DNA from: Bryoerythrophyllum caledonicum
Lineage: Eukaryota; Streptophyta; Bryopsida; Pottiales; Pottiaceae
Length of the DNA stretch: 64,000 bases
Assembly (NCBI GenBank): GCA_963971425.1
Contig: OZ020514.1
Coordinates: forward strand, 23,223,406-23,287,405
Direction: 5' to 3'
Made by a program: the position numbers and the translations under genes. The first letter of the stretch is position 1; the number at the start of each line of letters is the position of its first letter. Positions 58,081 to 64,000 of the stretch are shown here, piece by piece. The notes beneath the pieces were generated by a model. It was not told the origin of the DNA. It made no database searches and was given only the letters and a program-made list of their open reading frames with translations.

Positions 58081-58122
58081 AAAGTTGATGACTTCAAGAG
58101 AGACATTACCATGTAGTGTGAA

Positions 58123-59700
58123 TTGCAAAAATCTTGTAACCCCGACTTCAGTCTGTATATAGTTTGGAAAGCATTTTTTGGGTGTTTGGAGGGTGCTTCA
58201 TTAGCGGATTATGGAGAATTGCAAGAGGCTCACCTTGCAAAAATCCTAGCTTTGAGAGATATCTACCCATGGAACTATAGGGGTGTTTGGTGGAGCACCG
58301 AGGGTGCCATTACTTCTAGCCAAAGAGAAGCAAAAGGAAGGCACGAGTAGTGCTCAAGAGGTGGGCCAACGAGTGGAGATGGTGGCTAATCCACCTCCGT
58401 TCACTTCCACGGCTAGATTATATATACAGCTCCGTTAGGACTACCTAGGTCAAGAGCCTGACAAGATGTAGGCGTTGAGATCCTGTGCGCGAGGAAGAGA
58501 TGAGTCCTTGCGGGAAGCTCATGCGAGGTTATGGAGACTGATATCAGCGACACATGGAGTCACGGAGCAATAGGCGGTGCAACATTGCTACAACATCCTA
58601 GAAAAAGAGTTGGAAACCCTAGTTTGCAATGAGACACTACGACTAGGCAAGCCACTAACCTTACACATTGTGTTCGAGACTATAGAGCGGATTGAGATCA
58701 ATTTTATGGAGGAAAAGGCGGCTATGGCATTTCTCAAATGTGAAAAGAGAATTTTTCAGAAGGCCAAGGTTGCCAAAGTTGCCGTTTTCTCTAATGCAGC
58801 GGCCCGCTGGCACTAAGGCTTTATGCTTTCAACTGTAACCAGCAAGGGCATTTGAAGAAGGATTGCAAGGAAAGCAAGTCTTCTATCCCTAAACTCGTAG
58901 ATTTTGCTTGGATTGTGGTGCCAAAGGGCATGCCGAGCTGAAATGTTGGAAGCTTTACCCTGAGTTGAAACCTTCTTGAGGCAAGGGAGCCAAGACCTAC
59001 GGCAATGAGAAATAGTCAAAAGCCTCTCCAGGAGAGAATAAGAGTTGAGAGGCCAAGTTTGCAAAGATGAAGGCTTAGATGAAGGCCATGAGCGCAAACG
59101 TTGCTTTAGTAAGTGATAAGCCTTAAGTCAGTTATAGTTTCATTCTGAAGGCAAGGTTAGACCCGATGATGACAACTTTGAGGATTGCATGCTGAGTGGC
59201 ATGGCACTTGCTACCATGGATGGTTTGTGGAAGGCTTATGCTCTTACACAGAGTCAGAGACCGGTGTCCAAGGAGGTACCACATGGAGCAAGCCCAACTC
59301 TAGATCCTAAATACGGAAAGGACAACATGCAATTCGGTTGCCAAAGTCTTTAACATTGGAAGAGATGGTGCTGACACTTCCACGGTGCCTCTAATTCAAC
59401 GGCGCACGCCGTCAACTTGCCCTACGGTTGATGTTGAGGAGCCTACAAATGCGGTGGTAGTCCAAGCGGCAAATGCGTTTTAACAAGCTTCATTACTTTT
59501 TGTTGAACTAATGTCACTAAAGGGCTTTAGTCCCGCAGAAGTCTTCAAGATGGCAAGCACCATGCGTGAGTTGGATAACCCCACTGGCATCAATACCTTG
59601 AAGACGGAAGTGATATAGAAAGGAGCGTTGAAGAGTCGAGATGACAATGTGGTGGAATGCTATTAGCAGCCATGGCCACCTAGCCTACATTTGAAAGGTC
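58123..59700 (+). pseudogene. LTR-retrotransposon gag remnant with zinc knuckles
   Basis: Capsid-like helical sequence (58490-58815, EAHARLWRLISATHGVTE ... ILEKELETLVCNETLRLG) is followed by two CCHC knuckles. The first, 'FNCNQQGHLKKDCKESK', has its leading Cys shifted by one base. The second is complete: 'FCLDCGAKGHAELKCWK' (C-x2-C-x4-H-x4-C, about 58906-58956). Many in-frame stops, mostly TAG, and frameshifts break it. Downstream sense to about 59650 (EPTNAVVVQAANAF; SLKGFSPAEVFKMASTMREL) may be the protease region, but no active-site motif is seen. LTRs were not found. Gypsy versus copia is undecided. Confidence 0.55.
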
Positions 59701-61363
59701 ATCTTTTACACAAGGTGTGGTCGTGGTTGACAACTTCCAAGGCATTTTCAACTTGTAGGGCCGAAGGAGAGGATTTTTGAACCTAGATGGATGTTTTCTC
59801 CTTCGATGTCTTTTGTTTTGATCGTGGTTGTTTTCAGTAATAAAGTCACCTCTATCTGAACAAGCGGAGGAGGTGAATCTATTGGAGAGTTCAACCAAGT
59901 CGGCACTTGTTTGGATACCCTATCCTTGTCCTTCTGACGTTGTAAGGTTGGGTTGTAGTCTTTGAGACAAGCATTGATATCCTAATTGGTGGAGCACCAA
60001 GAATAACGCCAACAATTGCGGAGGCTGTAGGAACAATAGTGGACACGAGTGACTCATTTGAACCATAGTCTCATGTAGAGCGCCTTGTTGTTGCTGTCTA
60101 CGGCCCACCAACGGGCTTCACAGTCCGGACAACTGTTTCAACCGCGACCCGGATGACCACCTCATTGTTTGGTCGACTACTAAGCGGGACCTGTAGCTCC
60201 CTAACATACGGTGGTGACGTGATCTCGGGATTGTTGTACTGAAGGTCCGGCGACAGTGTGTCATTGAGATCAACATCTTTTTCTTCTTCCTCTTTAGTTT
60301 CCTCTACATCGAGATATGAATTTCTTGGTATAGAGACCTCCGACTATACAAGCGCCAGGACCAAGTCCGGGCCATCATTCCTATCGTTTGTTTCTATGTC
60401 CACCGCTTGAGAGCCTCGAAAAGTTCAGACACCGTAATTGTACAAATGGGTGGTGGTCGCGGCATTCCTTAGAAATTTAGTTGCGAGCTTTTTGAAATGA
60501 ACAATATACGCTTGACCCACCAGTAGGCGGGGCACTTCTCTTTCTCGTCATGGATGTACTCGACGATAATAGCTTTGTGTTGCTAGAAGAAAGATACAAC
60601 GTTTGTATAGGATTGAAGATCGTTGTGCTTGGAGGATCGTCGACGGCCACTGACCACATTCATGCTTAAAAGAATCAGATTCAAAAACCATTTGCGACGT
60701 CAGCAAATAGCAAACGAAATCAAAAACCTTCTGAAAGCCAATGTCGTCACTTTATCGCCGCCCCTAGACGTTAGAGACTGTGTGGGCGGTTACCTTAGAC
60801 TACAACGCTTCTTCGAGAATTGCGTTCAACAAGTAACTAACATGGAACTTGTCACGAGACCAATCCTCTTAGAAATATAGGTTGCGTCGTCCCACATTTG
60901 ATCTAAGGATTTCTTCAGCCCCATTGTACTTGCTTATATGGGACATGGACGTCTTGTCCTCCTTCTAGCTTCTTACATAATCCCGGATGAGGTGCATACT
61001 CTGTGATCAAGAGGATTTGTCTTAAACTTTGATGCAAAATGTAGAAGGTACCGGATGGTGAGGAAACTCCAATCAACTTTGGACGACAGTCCTCAACCTC
61101 TAATTAGTGGTTTACAAACAAGTTTGTAAACCAAATGCTTAGAGCCAACAAGCGCTTCACAACAAGCTCGTCTGAATAGGCGTTTTGCTCCTCATCCATC
61201 TTTTAGTCAACCAATGCCCTGTCAACAACTAGACATACGTCCTCTCTCCAAAAACTTTCTGCATCTCCTTATGGCTTGTATCCAAAAATGACGAACATCT
61301 TTACGAAGTTGAACTGCAATCTCAAGGACTCGCTGCAAATGTTCTGTGATTGCATGACCTAGA
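59701..61363. other. No gene recognised, moderate GC
   Basis: Composition is higher in GC than the flanks, and patchy minus-strand frames exist, but none carries a motif I know. It may be the continuation of the retroelement or of the 61364-61863 sequence. Confidence 0.4.
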
Positions 61364-61863
61364 TTAAAAAGTTGCAATCTTGGAGTCAAATTTGACGTCT
61401 AAGTATGCAACATTGTCGAAATCATTGGATGTGTACTTCAATGCTAGCCAAAATTCCTCCAAAGTTGGCCTCATAGTCGGAGTCGCCTCATTGTATCTCC
61501 CTTTGAACCTATCCCTCCCAATTTCGGTACTCCAAATCTGATTGTGGATATTCATGATGGTTTGGTCATTGAAAACCTTTTCCTTCGCAAGATCCGCCCA
61601 GTTCTCTTTGGTCCACTTCTGCCCCCTTTCCACAATGCATCTCACGGCTTCTTCAAGGAAAAACCTCAGAACTACCAAATGAGCTTGTTCTTTACAATAT
61701 AGTAGAACTTGAGCTCCTGACACCACTCTTTTAGAGATATTTCTTTGATTGTCATTGCGTCGTTGCCAGTGACCTTATTATAAACTTTCTTGTCAATGAT
61801 GTTCTTGGCAAGCCAAACGCAGTCCAAATCCAGCAGGTTGACAAGATGTTGGAGGTCGTTCAT
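61364..61863 (-). pseudogene. Unrecognised protein fragment, frameshifted
   Basis: Two overlapping minus-strand frames read as one product: 'MNDLQHLVNLLDLDCVWLAK' up to about 61700, then after a shift 'FLEEAVRCIVERGQKWTKEN' and 'EFWLALKYTSNDFDNVAYL' to the stop at 61364. Composition is protein-like (several Trp, alternating helices). No family is recognised, and the neighbours give no clue beyond a repeat-rich setting. Confidence 0.3.
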
Positions 61864-64000
61864 GGCGATATCCCACTATGGGTATCTCGTCAATCTGCCC
61901 TCAGGTCTTTCTCCATCCCTACCAATAAGCTTTCCATTTTTCCACATGTTGAAGACTACCGACTAGAGTTCATGTCTCGTCCAATTTGCATACCAGCGGA
62001 TACTTATACATGTAAGAGCTTGCCTTTGTTTTGACCATTGGCCCAAGATACTCCTTCAAAAATTCCAATAGTTGTACAATTGAGGAATTTAAAGCCAATA
62101 GGCGACATCTCGTGAGAGCGTAAGAGGCCAAGCAACAGTAAGAAAGGAGGTCGGCTGAAATTGTCCGTCTTATGCACTTGTAATTACAATCAGAATTGAT
62201 GAAAGTAAATTGATAACTAAATCATAATTAAAGATATAAATTGGTAAAAAATCAGGAATATAAAAATTGAACTTGTGAGCATATCTTGAATTTTTTGGGA
62301 TCATCCTCCCTTGCCATCCGGCCTTTCCCAATCTACTTGTCTCTCATAGGACCGAGTTGCGGTATTACCTTAGTTAAATAGACAATAACTTGGTCAAATA
62401 GATAGTAGCCATGAAATGGATACAATTCATTTATTATTAGGCTATTTATTAAAAAACCAAGTCTATATACTTGTGTCGTGCAATGATGCATAAGTTATGG
62501 TAAAATATTTCTACTTATCTCAAGCAAACCCGCACTTATCTTTTCTGAACTAATTCTAGTCTACCATCCTCTATTCCTAACTCAAATTATTTTAGAAATT
62601 GCTTATTTACATCTCTTTATCACATTCTCTCTTAAGTATTGACACCGTTAATGGACGTACAAAATGTAATGGAACTAAATTACTACAATGACAATTATAA
62701 TCCGCTGGTATTATCCTAATCTCTTTATTAATCCATAGTGTTCAATATTCAAATATTAAGGGTGATCAATCCTCAATGAATATTTATATCTAATTTATAA
62801 AGAAATCATTCAGTTATAATTTTTTTTTTGTCATGCAATATTTAATCTAAGATTTGCGTCATCATGCTAAGTCTTTTCTACTAGATCCTTGAATAGATTA
62901 GGTAGCAAGTCTAATATAAATAATCTAATAATTCAAGTATTCTATAATTAAAGTCATGTGACACTTATCACTATGATCTTTTTTCTAGATCCATGGTTTA
63001 TTTATTCAAAAGGCATTACTAATTTATGCCACTCAAATTCTTGCATTAAATGAATGCAAATTAATTAATATCATTACCCGGTTAATTTATTATCCTACTG
63101 TCAAGTGCTATCTGTTCAATTATATTTTTTAGTTGACTGAATTAGCCTTCATTGTTTAATCCATCACTCAACCTCTATGAGCCTCTAGATCCAATTTCGA
63201 ATAGAAACATCATATATATTATAATTGAAAAATTCTAGAACTTCCAAAGGTATATACTCTACTCCAACAAAAAACTTTTAAACCAATTACAACTGAGGTG
63301 CATATTAAAAATTAAAAATTAAATGCAAATAACACTTTGAAGAACCAATGTACACCAAAATAGAGAGAGGAAAAAATGAATATTCATTTTTGGCTACTCT
63401 TTTGCACTTATATACATAGGAAAGCAAAAAATAACCAAAGTATCCAAAATTAGGAAGGAAATATATGAATATTCCTTTGTTTTATTCTATTATCCAAATA
63501 TCAAAATGCACACCTATATGAGATTGATCAAATATCTAATAAAATGGAAGCAAATATGAATTATTATTTTTTAGATTCTTCTGGATGTTTTGCCTTGTAT
63601 GCCTCAAATCCCCTTAGAAGTTCATCTGGACAACTATAATGTGTAGGTGGTCTTTGATTAGGACAAATATGTTTCCATCATTGCTTACGCAACATTTGGT
63701 GATTCCAACAAGTGATTAATTTAGGAAGCAATTGGCGACCGCGAGCAAATAGTGCAGAACTTATGTTTGTTCCACAAATCATGTTGGAGACTCGAGGTTC
63801 CGTGCGTGCAATCTTGCAAGAGCCTTCAAATGATGTGAGTGAGGAAGGACTTGAATGCTTCAAGCAGAGCTAAATAAATCAAATTTATGAGCGCTACATC
63901 TCGACCTTTGATCTTGCAAACTCTTAGAACATAACGTCTCTGGGCTTTGTACATAGGTCCAATGCCCAAAAATAGAATTCCATTTGAAGTTTGAACTTAT
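61864..64000. other. AT-rich, no gene recognised
   Basis: Short frames only (for example 63678-63863 minus), with no motif or structural repeat that I can support. Confidence 0.5.

Overview
The window is nuclear DNA of a land plant. The evidence is interstitial TTTAGGG-type telomere repeats, Ty3/gypsy LTRs whose primer-binding sites match plant tRNA-Asp, plant-type Helitrons (5' TC..., 3' CTAG|T), a two-gene PIF/Harbinger element, and fragments of a plant heat-shock factor and a P450. It is AT-rich, dominated by repeats and mostly decayed. I cannot name the species; a non-seed plant is a guess. A 200-base N gap lies at 36107-36306.

Left third (1-17.5 kb). A divergent gene pair lies here. A minus-strand gene with a ParB-like 'INGQHTVEASRRL' motif runs off the left edge, and a plus-strand gene at 7953-10587 encodes a DUF7869-like, RNase H-type putative transposase. 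Both are broken by stops or frameshifts. Each start codon is preceded by an array of a 19-bp palindrome, TATCCTCGAGTCGAGGATA. A second, distant relative of the plus-strand gene (16977-17471) is preceded by a different palindrome with the same CTCGAGTCGAG core, repeated eight times at exactly 47-bp intervals. A third, related palindrome repeats at about 69-bp intervals near 12.7 and 14.1 kb, with no gene recognised beside it. These palindrome arrays tied to one gene family are the strongest candidate here for an undescribed mobile-element system.

Middle (17.5-36.5 kb). Minus-strand gypsy remnants (17.5-21.6 kb) cut into the 16977 gene; one internal region is reduced to a gag start next to an integrase tail. 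Decayed LTR and gag pieces follow. From 27486 to 32666 five short minus-strand Helitrons stand head to tail in one A|T target site. The fourth is split by a 2.3-kb plus-strand Helitron (30010-32345) that carries a P450 N-terminus and a heat-shock-factor exon. A PIF/Harbinger element with convergent transposase and Myb/SANT-like genes follows (32.8-35.56 kb), then two more tandem Helitrons that contain the assembly gap.

Right half (36.5-64 kb). The most host-like gene encodes a plant single-pass membrane protein (about 37050-40221). Its intron holds a 1524-bp inverted-repeat transposon with a 7-bp target duplication, and a 38-bp-arm foldback sits at its 5' end. The rest is AT-rich repeat debris: small Helitrons (42.8-43.2 kb), a gypsy LTR saturated with TTAAG (52-53.7 kb), a zinc-knuckle gag remnant (58.1-59.7 kb) and a few open frames I do not recognise.
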